A DNA stretch of 64,000 nucleotides from Limonium bicolor. Its lineage: Eukaryota > Streptophyta > Magnoliopsida > Caryophyllales > Plumbaginaceae. The DNA is taken from the NCBI GenBank assembly GCA_023374045.1, contig CM041778.1:290943533-291007532 (forward strand), in the 5' to 3' direction. This document shows positions 25,851 through 35,790 of this stretch, in pieces. Made by a program: the position numbers and the translations under genes. The number at the start of each line of letters is the position of its first letter. Position 1 is the first letter of the stretch. The notes under the pieces were generated by a model. It saw only the letters and a program-made list of their open reading frames with translations, did not search any database and had not been told where the DNA came from.

Positions 25851-27388
25851 ATGCCAAACACTCGAACCCGAGGCTCTCCACCAATCAGTCCGAGCCCCGA
25901 ACCCGAGCGTACTTTATTTCAAGCGCAGAGAAACCTGAGAAACCAAGCCATGGCCAATAACGAAGTTATAAATGAAATGGACCATGCAATTCAACCAGAA
26001 CACCGTGCCCTATCTGATTATCACCAACCTAACACCGAAGGAAGAGCATCAGCTATAGTTCTCCCTGAACTAACACCAGAAGAAGCCGGACGTTGGGTTT
26101 TCAAAACCCACTACATCACCGCCGTCCGGGATCTAGGCAAGTTTAGTGGAGCGAACCCAGATGAAGCCCCAAATCATCTGAGTCTCTTCCTAGACTTCTG
26201 CAATTCCTTTAGTCAAACCGGCATCGTCAAAGAAAGAATTCGACTCCAACTATTTCCTCACTCATTATCGGATTCAGCAAACCGGTGGTACCGAAGCCTT
26301 CCCTCCCGATCAATCACCACATGGCTTCAAATGGCCCAAAAATTCCTTGCCAAATACTACCCAACCAGTAGAACGAGGCAATTGATTGGTGAGATCAACA
26401 CTTTCTGTCAAGAGCCGGGAGAAACGTTGTACGACGCATGGGACAGATTAAAGATATGCTAATGAAATGTTCCCACCATGGTCTTGACGATCAATCCCTC
26501 TGCCTGTCATTCTTCAACGGTCTGGATGATGGGAACCGACTACTCGTCAATTCCTCTGCGGGAGGAAGTTTCATGATGAAATCTCCTAAAGAAGGAATGG
26601 ATCTTCTCGAAACCATGACGAGCAATACCAGACAGTGGACGAGATCCAAAGGAAGAACACCACGAGCAGCAGGCCTACTCCATGTTGAGCCTACAGATCA
26701 TTTATCGGCTCAGATCTCGTCCCTTGCAAAGATGGTGGAAAAGCTAACAACATCACAAAACGAAATTGTAAAGACAATAGCTACCCCGCCTACAAGTTCA
26801 CCACCAGTTCCACCTACAGAACGATGTGTCATATGCGCCGGTCCTCATGAAACTCATCAGTGCGAAGGTAAAAACCACTACGAAGATGTGAATTTCATAG
26901 GAAACCGCCCCGGTAATTCCTACAACAACAACTTCAACAACAACTATCCATGGAGAAATCACCCGAATTTCTCATGGAAAAATAATGATCAAAACCAAGG
27001 AGGGCAGAACAACAATTCCAACACCTATCAGGGGAACCGACCCCAACCAAACTCTAATATGGGTTATAGAGCACAAGGTGCCCCTCCAGGTTTCCAACAA
27101 CAACAACAACAACAACCACCATCTTCATCCTCTTCTGATCCAAACGCAGAACTCAAAGAGATGATGAAGGGTTTCATGTCCATAACTCAGAACCAGCTCT
27201 CTGCACAAGAAGCCTTCAACCAGAAAATCGAAGGAAAATTCAATCAACTTGCAGAACATCTTGCTCGAAGACCGCCAGGGGCTCTCCCCAGCCAAAATGA
27301 ACCAAATCCAAGAGAGCAAGCCAAGTGCATCTATGTGAAGGAGCACGATGAAGAAAGACGGAGGTGGCTAAAACAGCTAAAGTTCTAG
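25851..27388 (+). pseudogene. gag: Athila-lineage gag, broken by frameshift
   Basis: Gag forms the virus-like particle and packages RNA. Frame one (25851-26462) carries the Athila core: 'FSGANPDEAPNHLSLFLDFC', 'LQLFPHSLSDSANRWYRSLP', 'FLAKYYPTSRTRQLIGEI', 'GETLYDAWDRLK'. The reading continues one base out of frame from 26438 with 'DMLMKCSHHGLDDQSLCLSF' and 'FNGLDDGNRLLVNSSAGGSF', which in intact relatives is one protein; a lost A in an AAA run near 26450 explains it. Further on come a zinc-knuckle-like 'CVICAGPHETHQC' (C-x2-C-x3-H-x4-C, one residue shorter than the classical spacing), the Athila hallmark 'WRNHPNFSWKNN' and a poly-Q stretch near 27097. The start codon choice (ATGCCAAACACT at 25851) follows frame and position only. 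Confidence 0.9.
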
Positions 27389-28607
27389 AACTACACCCTT
27401 CCCTCCAAGAATGGGTTGTAGCAATTGAGACTTCCAAAAGGAATGTAGCTGAATTGGAAAGCACCGCCAAAGTCTATAAAAATCGCATTCAATCTGAGAA
27501 TACCTACCTCGAGAACTTGGTAGCCGGTTATGAACATGAGAAGCTCGAATTTGAAGAAGAAGGAGAAGAGGTTAAGGCGATAACCTTGAGAAGCGGTAAG
27601 AAAACCGACGAGATTCCCATCCCGCAACAATCAGAAGAATCCAAAGAGGATAGTGAAGAAAAAGCTGAGGCCCCAGCAGAAAAGACATCTCCAAACGTCC
27701 TCACTATTCCACCAGCTTCAGAACCTTCTTCACAAGAACCGCCTATACCATTTCCTCGCCGACTCCAGAAGCAGAAATTGGATAATGAATATGGTAAGTT
27801 TCTGGCAATGCTGAAGCAGCTAAACGTCAATGTACAGTTTGTAGACCTCATTGCCAAAATGCCAAACTACGCCAAATTCCTCAAACACCTCATATCCAAC
27901 AAAACTAAATTGGCCGAAGTCGGTACGGTACCTCTCAATGTAGCTTGCTCAGCTACTCTACAAAAACCACTACCATCAAAATGCAATGATCCGGGCAGCT
28001 TCACTATTCCAGTCACAATTGGTAGCACCTCGTTTCCATACTCCTTATGCGATCTGGGTGCCTCCATTAATTTGATGCCTCTCTCCACTTTCAAAAAGCT
28101 GGGAATTGGAGAGATGAAAAAGACTAAGATGACCCTGCAACTGGCAGATGGTTCGGTAACATACCCAAGCGGAGTGGTGGAGGATGTTATCATTAAAGTG
28201 GAGCACTTATACTTCCATGCGATTTTGTCATTCTAGACATCGAAGAGAACCCCACTACACCTCTCATCCTTGGACGACCATTCCTTGCCACAGCCGATGT
28301 GCACATTTGGGTAGCCCAGGGGAAGATCACCCTTCAAGCTTATAACGAAAAGCTGGAGTTTGCATCAGGAAGATCTCCAGATAGCAAATCCAAAGATCTC
28401 AAGTTCATTAGGGACACTCAATCACCATCATCCCCACTTCTGTTTATTACCCTTCCAGACGGCATGTCTATCACAGAGATACCACCACCAATCCCGAACG
28501 AAGAGCGGGATAAGAAAAGAAAACATGCATCCAGGTGGACTCTCAAAAAAACCATCGAGTCATGCTTTGGATCTCCTCCTCATAACCACCCCCCAGGATC
28601 GATCTAA
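27364..28607 (+). pseudogene. Athila-lineage gag C-terminus and protease, broken by frameshift
   Basis: The aspartic protease would cut the polyprotein. Frame 27364-28236 includes a charged segment, 'VKAITLRSGKK' (an Athila signature), 'PIPFPRRLQKQKLDNEYGKF' and the protease core with 'CDLGASINLMPLS', where DLGAS replaces the usual D(T/S)G as in other Athila elements. After 28236 the frame is lost; one base added near 28216 (a CC run) restores continuity to 'CDFVILDIEENPTTPLILGR' and 'PFLATADVHIW', ending at 28607. In complete elements reverse transcriptase would follow; here the frame ends with 'PPGSI' and a stop. Thus a gag-protease-only derivative. Confidence 0.88.
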
Positions 28608-29029
28608 CGAAAAAGCGTCTAGCTAAAGACGTTAAAGAAGGGCAGCTTTCCGGGAGGCAACCCGGATGAACTTATCTTTATATGCTTTTATGCTGTTTTT
28701 AATAATCAGGTTCCCTTTAAAATTTATTTTTGCTAACTTTTAACCCCGTTTATAGTATGGTTGCTTCTAGTTTTATGCAGGTGCAATTTCATGTCTACAC
28801 CGCAACCAAGCTACGCTGCTTGAGGCTGAAGCTCAAGTGTGGGGGAAGTCCAATACACGCCAGCAAAAATAAAATCAGGGGAGTACTAGTTTCTTTAATT
28901 ATGTTTTTTTTAAATAAATATGCAGAGGAGAGTTTATATGCTTAAATGAATATTTGTGACCAATGTGTTGTCTCTATTTTATCCACTTACCGAAAAGGCC
29001 TTCTGAATCTTTCCCTTGTTTTTTCTGGT

Positions 29030-29066
29030 GAACAATGAGGACATTGTTCAAATTAAGTGTGGGGGA
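29030..29066 (+). other. Hairpin plus internal polypurine tract
   Basis: Perfect 8-bp inverted repeat GAACAATG and CATTGTTC around loop AGGA (29030-29049), followed five bases later by AAGTGTGGGGGA. Same plan as the module directly before the 3' LTR. Confidence 0.75.
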
Positions 29067-29769
29067 GTGTGCCCTTTTCGGTGACATTTTATGCTTAAAT
29101 GCTTAATCTCTCTGCTTATCTTGCGTTTGTTCAAATTCAATATTGTGGACCCTTTTATGTGGGTTGTTCTCTTTAGGAATAAATACTGTTATGAATTGTG
29201 GGATAAATGGTACAAATTTTAAAATTTTGATTACTTTGAGGAGCATTTTTATGCGGTGTGACCAAATGATCTGAAATGGTTGGATTTTTATTACTCAGGG
29301 GTTCTTTCTGTCTTCTTTCTTAGGGATTTCTAAGGGGTGCTTCTCTGTCAAAAAGGAAAAAATAAAATAAATAAGGGACTTGTGAGACACCATTGGTAAC
29401 CAACAAAGAGAGTTGAGTGTTCTTAAATACAAAGGGCTTGATGCCTACATATTATCTTCTCATCTCGTATGCAAAAGTGAAACAAATGCATAAATCTATT
29501 TTTCCTTTTGTTTTCTCCTCAATGCCCATTCTTGAGAGAAGTTGGCCATGGTAAAAGTTCTCAAAGTCACCTTAAATCAAGAAGCATTGTAGTACTCCGA
29601 ATCATACCCCGAAACTCTCATTTTTATTTTTGCCCTGAGTACACCTATGCCACCAGTAGGTGATGGATCACACTCCTCTAAAAAGTTTAAGATCATGTAC
29701 TATTGAGTTTTTTATCCTACCCTTCATAATATTTGTTAATATTGAGCATTCCCTACTTAGGGTACGTAG

Positions 29770-29808
29770 TTTTGCTTGAGGACAAGCAAAAAGATAAGTG
29801 TGGGGGTG
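29770..29808 (+). other. Hairpin plus 3' polypurine tract
   Basis: Perfect 9-bp inverted repeat TTTTGCTTG and CAAGCAAAA around the loop AGGA (29770-29791), then AAGTGTGGGGGTG abutting the 3' LTR start at 29809. The hairpin-tract pair is common in Athila elements. Confidence 0.82.
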
Positions 29809-31485
29809 TGATAAGTGTCCAAATGAGCATGATTTATAGGTGTATTTCATATATAATATTAGCACTTTTCTTGCTCATTTCTCCACTTCGGTTAGTTTTC
29901 CTCTAGTTTATGTTTTATTGTTTATCTCACAAATTTATTGGTTTAACATGAGGAAAACCAAGCTGGGAGTAAAGTGGATAAAGAGACGAACACATAGACG
30001 CAAACGGCTCAGAAAACGGACTTATAACGAAGAATGTAGAGCCGGTCAAACAGAGGCACGCGAGAGTCACGCGGTGGACTGTGCAACCGCCCCCTAAGTG
30101 GCGGACGTCACACGAGCAACCGCCGGGCGGACGAGGCACAAGCAACCGCCTCGCGGTAAATATAGAGGCTACCGCCTCTTAACTCGCGGACGTGACACAG
30201 GCTACCGCCTAGCGGACGAGGCATTAACTCGCGGTCGACACAGAGGCTACCGCCTCTTTTCTCGCGGTCACCACACAGGCAACCGCCTCGCGGTAAACAT
30301 AGAGGCTACCGCCTCTTAAGCTCGCGGACAACACTGAGGCTACCGCCTCCTTATCAGGCGGACGAGACACAGGCTACCGCCTGGTTCATTGGCGGACACA
30401 ACAGAGGAGACCGCCTAATACCGGGCGGTTCTTCAGGCGCGATTAATTCAAGTCGCGACCAGTTCTTCAGTTCTTCTTCGCGCCGTCGTCTGCAACTCGC
30501 CTTATCTATCTACTCCAGCATCGCCTACCATAAATCTCTCACGCGTACAGCTCTCTGTCCCCTGCAATCAATGAACTAAATATGAGAGCAATCAATGCTC
30601 AAACTCGTACGGATCCTAACCTCTATATAAACCCACCACCTTAACTGCATAATAGACACCACGCACGACGGGAGTCTGAAGAAACCATTCGCTTCCACTT
30701 ATATTTCCTCCCGTATCACCACATCATTCCACACCAGCAGTAACAAAAGAAATAGAAGAGCAGCAGTGAGAGGAGAACAGACCAGTTCTTCCTCTGAATT
30801 AATGTCAAAATCTATCTGTGTAATCTTCTTAACTCCGTTAATGTCTGAGTAATTTTCTTCTGTATCCTAGGATGGGGGTTTGATTTCTAATATTACGTAA
30901 TTAATTTTTATCACCTGTTTCTCTCATTTAACTTGTTTTAATTCCTTTTAACTAATATTGCTAAATGCTTTGCGCGACAAACGACTGCATTTATTTGGTA
31001 ACTATCAACATATGATTTTGAGATAGTCTAGGTACCACAAAGGAATTAATCTTGATATTTACACTCCGGACTGAGCAGGAAAATATTAAGGCTTTTATTA
31101 AGAGTTCGTAACTGACAATTATTAACTCTAATAGGCAATAAATAATTGAAACATGGTTATAAATATGTTTAAGTAATTTAGGAAATTCCCCCGCTATCCT
31201 AGGATACATTTTTCCATCCACATCACTTAATTCACCTTTTTAACTGTTTTATTATTTCTGTATTAATTTAACAACAAATCAAGCTTGCCTCCGGCTAAAC
31301 CCCTTTTTACAGTTTTTAAGTAACTACCAAGACTAGGGTAAATTGAACAATCTCCCTGTGGATTCGACACTCGTTATACTACTACGACCGGGAATTGTTT
31401 GCAGCCCGACGTTTATAATTTGAGTTTTTAATTTCCTTTCTTTTAATTTTACACCATTTTCACCACTCAGAATTAACACTCTGCA
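29809..31485 (+). repeat. 3' LTR of Athila-type element
   Basis: 1677 bases, differing from the 5' LTR by a handful of small changes, mostly indels of one to three bases. GC palindrome array at 30073-30431, TATA box at 30624-30631. Confidence 0.93.
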
Positions 31486-31916
31486 GGTGGCAAACACACA
31501 GAAAAACAAGTTGGCATACAAGCCGGTGTAACCCGGTAGGACACAGGTTGCAAGAAAACCATACCTTACACCATGGGTTACTCTACCGTGTTCCCGAGGA
31601 TTCACTCCAACGCGTCATCTCACGCTCTCCGGGTAGTTTCCAAACAACTGGTATTATTTTTCAAATGTTTCATTAACAACAATTCTTACGGTATGTAAAC
31701 TTCTATTACTCACGTACTTAACCCCGTTGACCCGTTATGCTTAACTTATTTATGTGATCTTAAGTTCACAACTTACACATTAACTCTCACACTTGTTTAT
31801 ACTCCCAATGGCCTTTAAAACTCACCAAACAAGTCCTAATCATCATCTAAAACCATTACCATTCACTTCCCCATCATAACAACACTTAAAAACACATTCT
31901 GAAACATTTTTGAACT

Positions 31917-32098
31917 GGTCCGGGTTTGTGTCCGGGGTTACAAACCCGGACCAACCCTAGAAAAACGATTCTGCCTTAAAATTGCATTGGTCCGGATATG
32001 TGTACTGGTCTACAAACCCGGACCACATGCCAAAATGACTTTCTGGGACGTTTTTGAGGTGGTCCGGGTTTGTGTACTTGTTTACAAACCCGGACCAT
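31917..32098 (-). repeat. Array of three hairpins in the left minus-strand LTR
   Basis: Units near 31917, 31987 and 32059, about 70 bases apart. On the element's strand the first pairs GGTCCGGGTTTGT with ACAAACCCGGACC (13 bp) around AACCCCGGAC. The third has the same stem and a different loop; the second has decayed stem positions. Confidence 0.87.
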
Positions 32099-33263
32099 GT
32101 CTGTTGGTGTTAAAATTGACAGTTTTTGACCAGTTTTCAACCCCTAATCCACATCTAATCATTCCCTAATCTCTCCACATGTTTTCTACATATGAAATCA
32201 CTCACTAAACCGCTTCAAAACATTGGTTTAATCCCCACTCAATTTCTTGCTCAAATTCTTAAATTTTCCCTTCCCTCTGTTGCATAATGCACATCAGTGC
32301 ACTTAAAACCTCTTTTGACGTTTCATAACCTTCCACCAACCTTACCAAATCATTCCTAGGCCAATGCACTCCTCATACCAAGGTTCCACTCTTGTTTCCA
32401 AGCTACACATTCTAGTTCATCTCTAGCAACACCAAAACTCCAAAATATCATCCTTGCTACAGATTTTTTTTTTCCTAACCCCATCCCATTCTTCAACCAA
32501 CACCACAATGTGGTTTACCAACCAAATCAATTCCTAACAATACCTAGTTAACCCTAGGTCATGATAACTCACCAAGTCACCTAAATTCCTTAAGTTTCCA
32601 CGAAAAATTCGCCATAACCCGTCTACTCCTCTAACATTACCCAAAACTCATTTCTTCACTTAATTCATCCTACAACTAGCCAAACCATATGGGTTCTACC
32701 ACCACATACAAATCCATCAATACTCATAAAATTCTCCAAATGCAACACAATACATAAATCATAAAGTGCATAACTTTTAGGCTCTTAAATCAAACATTAA
32801 CTCACAAATGCATCAAGCACTAACACAACCCTTTCTCATCTCAAATATTCACACTCCCCTACATGTTGGGTTCATTATTTAATTTAACCCTTCCCAAAAT
32901 TCTAAAACATTAAGTTAGGCTCCAAGTTAGATTATTTACCTTATATTCACAAGCCTTCCCTTGCAATTCCTTTCTCCTCCTCTTGTTCTTTCTTTCTCTT
33001 CTTGGTCTACCAAATGAGGTAAGCTACAACCATGCCCAAATGACACACTACCACCACCAAGTCAATTACTACTCTTGATATCAAAACCCTAGAATTTTAA
33101 GGAGGGTTCTTAAGGTTTTTAAGAAGGCATTACCTTGCACTTCTAAATGAAGTTCTTGGGTAACAAAGCTAGAAATTCCAGCCCTTAACGGAGATCAACA
33201 ATCGGCTGGACATGAAAGAAAAGGGAGCTCACGTTGGAAATTTTCAAAGAAATGTAAGAGAGG

Positions 33264-33521
33264 CTAGAGTGATGAGCTCTTGAGCTTATTTTTAGCTTGG
33301 AGTAATAATAAGAAGATGGAGGTCCAAATACTCTTCCTCAAGCTTCTAAATGGCATACATCCATGGTGATGAAGGTGGAGTTTTTCAGCTTTTGAAGGGT
33401 GGAACTTGTTCCTTGTGAAGAGGGGAATCCGACGGTGGTAATTTTGTGGAGTTTGGAGTTGATTTGAGTGTTCAACTAGAAGAAGAAGAGAGGTGCTGTG
33501 TGAGGATGAATAAATCGCCAT
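33264..33521 (-). CDS. 85-codon open frame in LTR leader, function unknown
   Basis: Starts at an ATG in the context CTCCAATGGCG, within the pyrimidine-rich leader-like part of the LTR and about 80 bases after a T/C-rich stretch. The predicted peptide is rich in Ser, Leu, His and Lys and has no recognisable domain. It is intact at the same length in the second LTR copy (58759-59016) with several amino-acid differences. An ATGGCGATT start also heads a much shorter frame in the unrelated-looking LTR at 5364. It may be an upstream open frame or chance. Confidence 0.25.
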   Translation of the reverse strand: MAIYSSSHSTSLLLLVEHSNQLQTPQNYHRRIPLFTRNKFHPSKAEKLHLHHHGCMPFRSLRKSIWTSIFLLLLQAKNKLKSSSL

Positions 33522-34244
33522 TGGAGCTCCAGAGAGGGGAAAGAAATCGGCTTGGGGGGAAGAAAACGTGGTAAATCAGACAAGAGGGGAGGTGAGAGAG
33601 TATAAAAGCCCCTTTTACTATTCCCTCTCTACTTTAATTTATTTTGTCTTCTAGTGACTTAATAAACTAGCTAGTTAATTAAGTGTGTGTGTTATTGTGT
33701 TCCAATTAAAAACCGGCCCACACAGATTTAATAACCCGGGTCGTTTTTCGTCTTTTCAAATTAAACGCGTTTCGTATCCCGGTTTCGACACTATTCACTA
33801 TCCGGGTCCGTTTTCTGGAATTTTCTCATTTAAATTATTTTAATGGCTCTAGTCCTTCACTATGGTCTAATTATAGATATTTAACTCACTAAAATTATAA
33901 CGAGTTTATTAAACCCGTTTAAAGTCACAGTTTTCCCGGTTTCTCGAAAAAACGTGTTTTAAAGCTCGTTTGCACTTTTAACTCGTTTTATGAATCCGTT
34001 TACTCTGGGAATTTTTCCCACATGTTCTTAGTGTGTAATTAGGGAATAAAAATATATTCATAACCCTATTGAAGGTTATATACCTTCAAAATAATTAAAT
34101 ACGTGTTTTCACGCTTTGTGACTTTTACACATTTTTTTTTTCTTTTTAGTTTTTATTTCTTCACCAACGATCTTAAGGACTTAATTTGCCTTAGAAAATT
34201 ATAATTACATAATTAATTAACACATTAAGGTTTAGGGTATTTCA

Positions 34245-34676
34245 ATCTACCCCCCTTAAAAGAACTTTGTCCTCAAAGTTCACAACTTCCCATGCATCCT
34301 TTAATTAGAATACCGGGTTTACTAGCAAGGTACAACTTCTATACTATAACGTAATTTTACATAACAACCTCGGACTTAACGGTCCGGGTAACATATCCAC
34401 ATCCATACATGACATACTTACATAATAACTTCGGACTTAACGGTCCGGGTAACATAACAACATTTGCACTTACATAACAACCCTCAGACTCTCAAGTCTG
34501 GGTCACATAACAACATTCAGACTCATAGGTCTGGATAATATTTATTACACATATCACACAACATGTCTTAGCATGCATAACAAACAGAAATACCTTTCCC
34601 ATCTCTTCATGGGCTCGAGTCCCATGTTGAGTACATATACACTGTGATCCCGTAGAACCCGGTCGCGATGGACACC
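34245..34676 (-). other. 3' end of the left LARD internal region, with polypurine tract
   Basis: Starts with the inverted polypurine tract at 34246-34257 (plus strand TCTACCCCCCTT). Non-coding. Continues at 50738 once the Tat element and one copy of ACACC are removed; the uninterrupted copy at 60809-60830 confirms the junction. Confidence 0.88.
34371..34533 (-). repeat. Array of four mini-hairpins inside the polypurine tract
   Basis: Units near 34371, 34432, 34484 and 34518. Two have CGGAC paired with GTCCG, two have CAGAC paired with GTCTG, so the second base pair of the stem has changed on both sides. Copies are at about 59916-60077 and 60516-60679, the inverse equivalent at 18611-18874. 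Confidence 0.8.
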
Positions 34677-35132
34677 TGAAACAGTGCGCTAATCCTAATG
34701 CGACCAAGCTCGATCCCAATGCAACAGTACATCTATCCTAGTACGTCTCGATCTAATCTTCTATCCTACCTTACCTGGTTTCAGACACAGGGTTTCGCGA
34801 AAGTAGAGAGGGAGAGAGAGAGCTTCTATTAGAATCGAATGCGAGTTTGATTGCCCAATATCACGTGTCTTATTTCATGGGGGTACACCCTTATTTCATG
34901 GGGGTATATCCATGTCAGTAAGAACATCAACCTATCAAGCGGCCGGTCGAGAAACGTTTTGCTTTGCCCAAGTCCCATTTTCATCCGGCTAAGGCGGCCG
35001 GATGCCCTACAAGCCCCTAATCCCATCCGGTCAAAGCGGCCGGATGCTTTACGCGCCTTTAATCTCATCCGGCAAAAGCGGCCAGATGCTTTACGTGCCT
35101 GCTTTGGTCCGGTGCCATTTCTTCCCTTCTCA
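34677..35132 (-). repeat. 3' LTR of Tat element
   Basis: 456 bases. Shares both ends with the 5' LTR; the left 225 bases differ almost only by one-base indels. Between about 34890 and 34938 its sequence is unlike the roughly 90-base stretch at 50448-50537 of the 5' LTR. GC-rich repeats at 34941-35092. Confidence 0.92.
34941..35092 (-). repeat. Tandem GC-rich palindromes in Tat 3' LTR
   Basis: Three units about 42 bases apart, each CATCCGG, a spacer of about nine bases, CCGGATG (the last decayed to CCAGATG), preceded by GGCCGGTCG. Confidence 0.82.
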
Positions 35133-35228
35133 TCAGTCCCACAAGTTCTATCTTTCTGAAATTTGGTGAAGAAAAATAGAACTTCTGTGCCTTGTGCTTT
35201 GGTGAAAAAATTCACTACTAGAAAATAG

Positions 35229-35790
35229 TAGTTTACCTACAGAAATTACCTACGGAATATATTCCGAAGGTAATTACCGACGGAATACCTACGGTTTATA
35301 ATACCAGCACTTGGTTAAGTTTTTACCTACGGAATACCGACGGATTTCCAACAAAAAATTACCGACGGAATTTTCCGTAGGTAAATTCGAAGGGAAAAGT
35401 GCGGGAGGACTGACTGGTAAGCGCGCGTATAATGCCAACAAATTACCTACGGATATTTTCCGTTGGTAAATAGGCGGAATTTGGAAAAAAGGTTACTTAC
35501 GGAATTTTCCGTCGGTAATTACCTACGGACTCTATTCTGTCGGTAATTGCTTCGTAGTGACAGACAAGAGTTTAAGCTGAAACGTGGTGTTTTGTTCTAG
35601 ATGTAGATTACCTACGGAATTTTTCCGTCGGTAATTACCTACGACTACATTCCGTCGGTAATGACGATTTATATATAAGCGGGTGTGATTACTTATAACA
35701 CCAGCGCTGTCGTTTCTAGGACGGATACCGACGGAAACTTCCGTCGGTAATTACCTTCAGACCCTATTCCATCGGTAATTACATAGCAAA
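35229..35790. repeat. Left subterminal repeats of CACTA element
   Basis: Many direct and inverted copies of a 10-12 base word (TTACC, G or T, ACGGAA), often as pairs forming palindromes such as ATTCCG...CGGAAT. These are presumed transposase-binding sites. Confidence 0.88.

Larger units (their letters stand above)
28608..29808 (+). other. 3' non-coding part of Athila-type internal region
   Basis: No gene. Holds a conserved block at 28620-28672 (AGCTAAAGACGTTAAAGAAG followed by a small GGG...CCC hairpin around AGGCAA), a motif I recognise from the region after pol in many Athila elements, and three AAGTGTGGGGG tracts at 28835-28846, 29055-29066 and 29796-29808. Confidence 0.75.
23699..31485 (+). 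mobile_element. Athila-type LTR retrotransposon keeping only gag and protease
   Basis: Direct LTRs 23699-25368 and 29809-31485 begin TGATAAGTGTCC and end CTCTGCA. The element is flanked by GGTGG (23694-23698 and 31486-31490). The primer-binding site is the Athila type and the polypurine tract AAGTGTGGGGG is typical of that lineage. The internal region is 4.44 kb and encodes gag and protease only; reverse transcriptase, RNase H, integrase and any envelope-like frame are absent without a visible scar. The LTRs look nearly identical, so insertion was recent and must have used proteins from an intact relative. Confidence 0.93.
8602..34244 (-). mobile_element. Left LTR of minus-strand LARD, split by two insertions
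   Basis: On the plus strand it starts TGTAACACCCC at 8602 and ends GGTATTTCA at 34244, so on its own strand it begins TGAAATACCC and ends GGGTGTTACA. Its pieces are 8602-9966, 23572-23698 and 31491-34244; joined, about 4.25 kb, they align with the uninterrupted copy at 55470-59789 from end to end. The pieces around each insertion join exactly when one copy of the 5-bp duplication is removed (CGATC; GGTGG). To its right lies the polypurine tract (34246-34257), so it is the 3' LTR of its element. It encodes no retrotransposon protein. Confidence 0.92.

Noticed and set aside
29668..29865. Small open frame crossing the internal region and 3' LTR of the Athila element
   Set aside because: Minus-strand frame across the polypurine tract with no similarity; a shadow.
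34829..35215. Arg-rich 128-codon frame on the minus strand (also 50516-50755)
   Set aside because: Generated by the GC-rich tandem palindromes of the Tat LTR; a frame in the U3 part of an LTR is unlikely to be translated.
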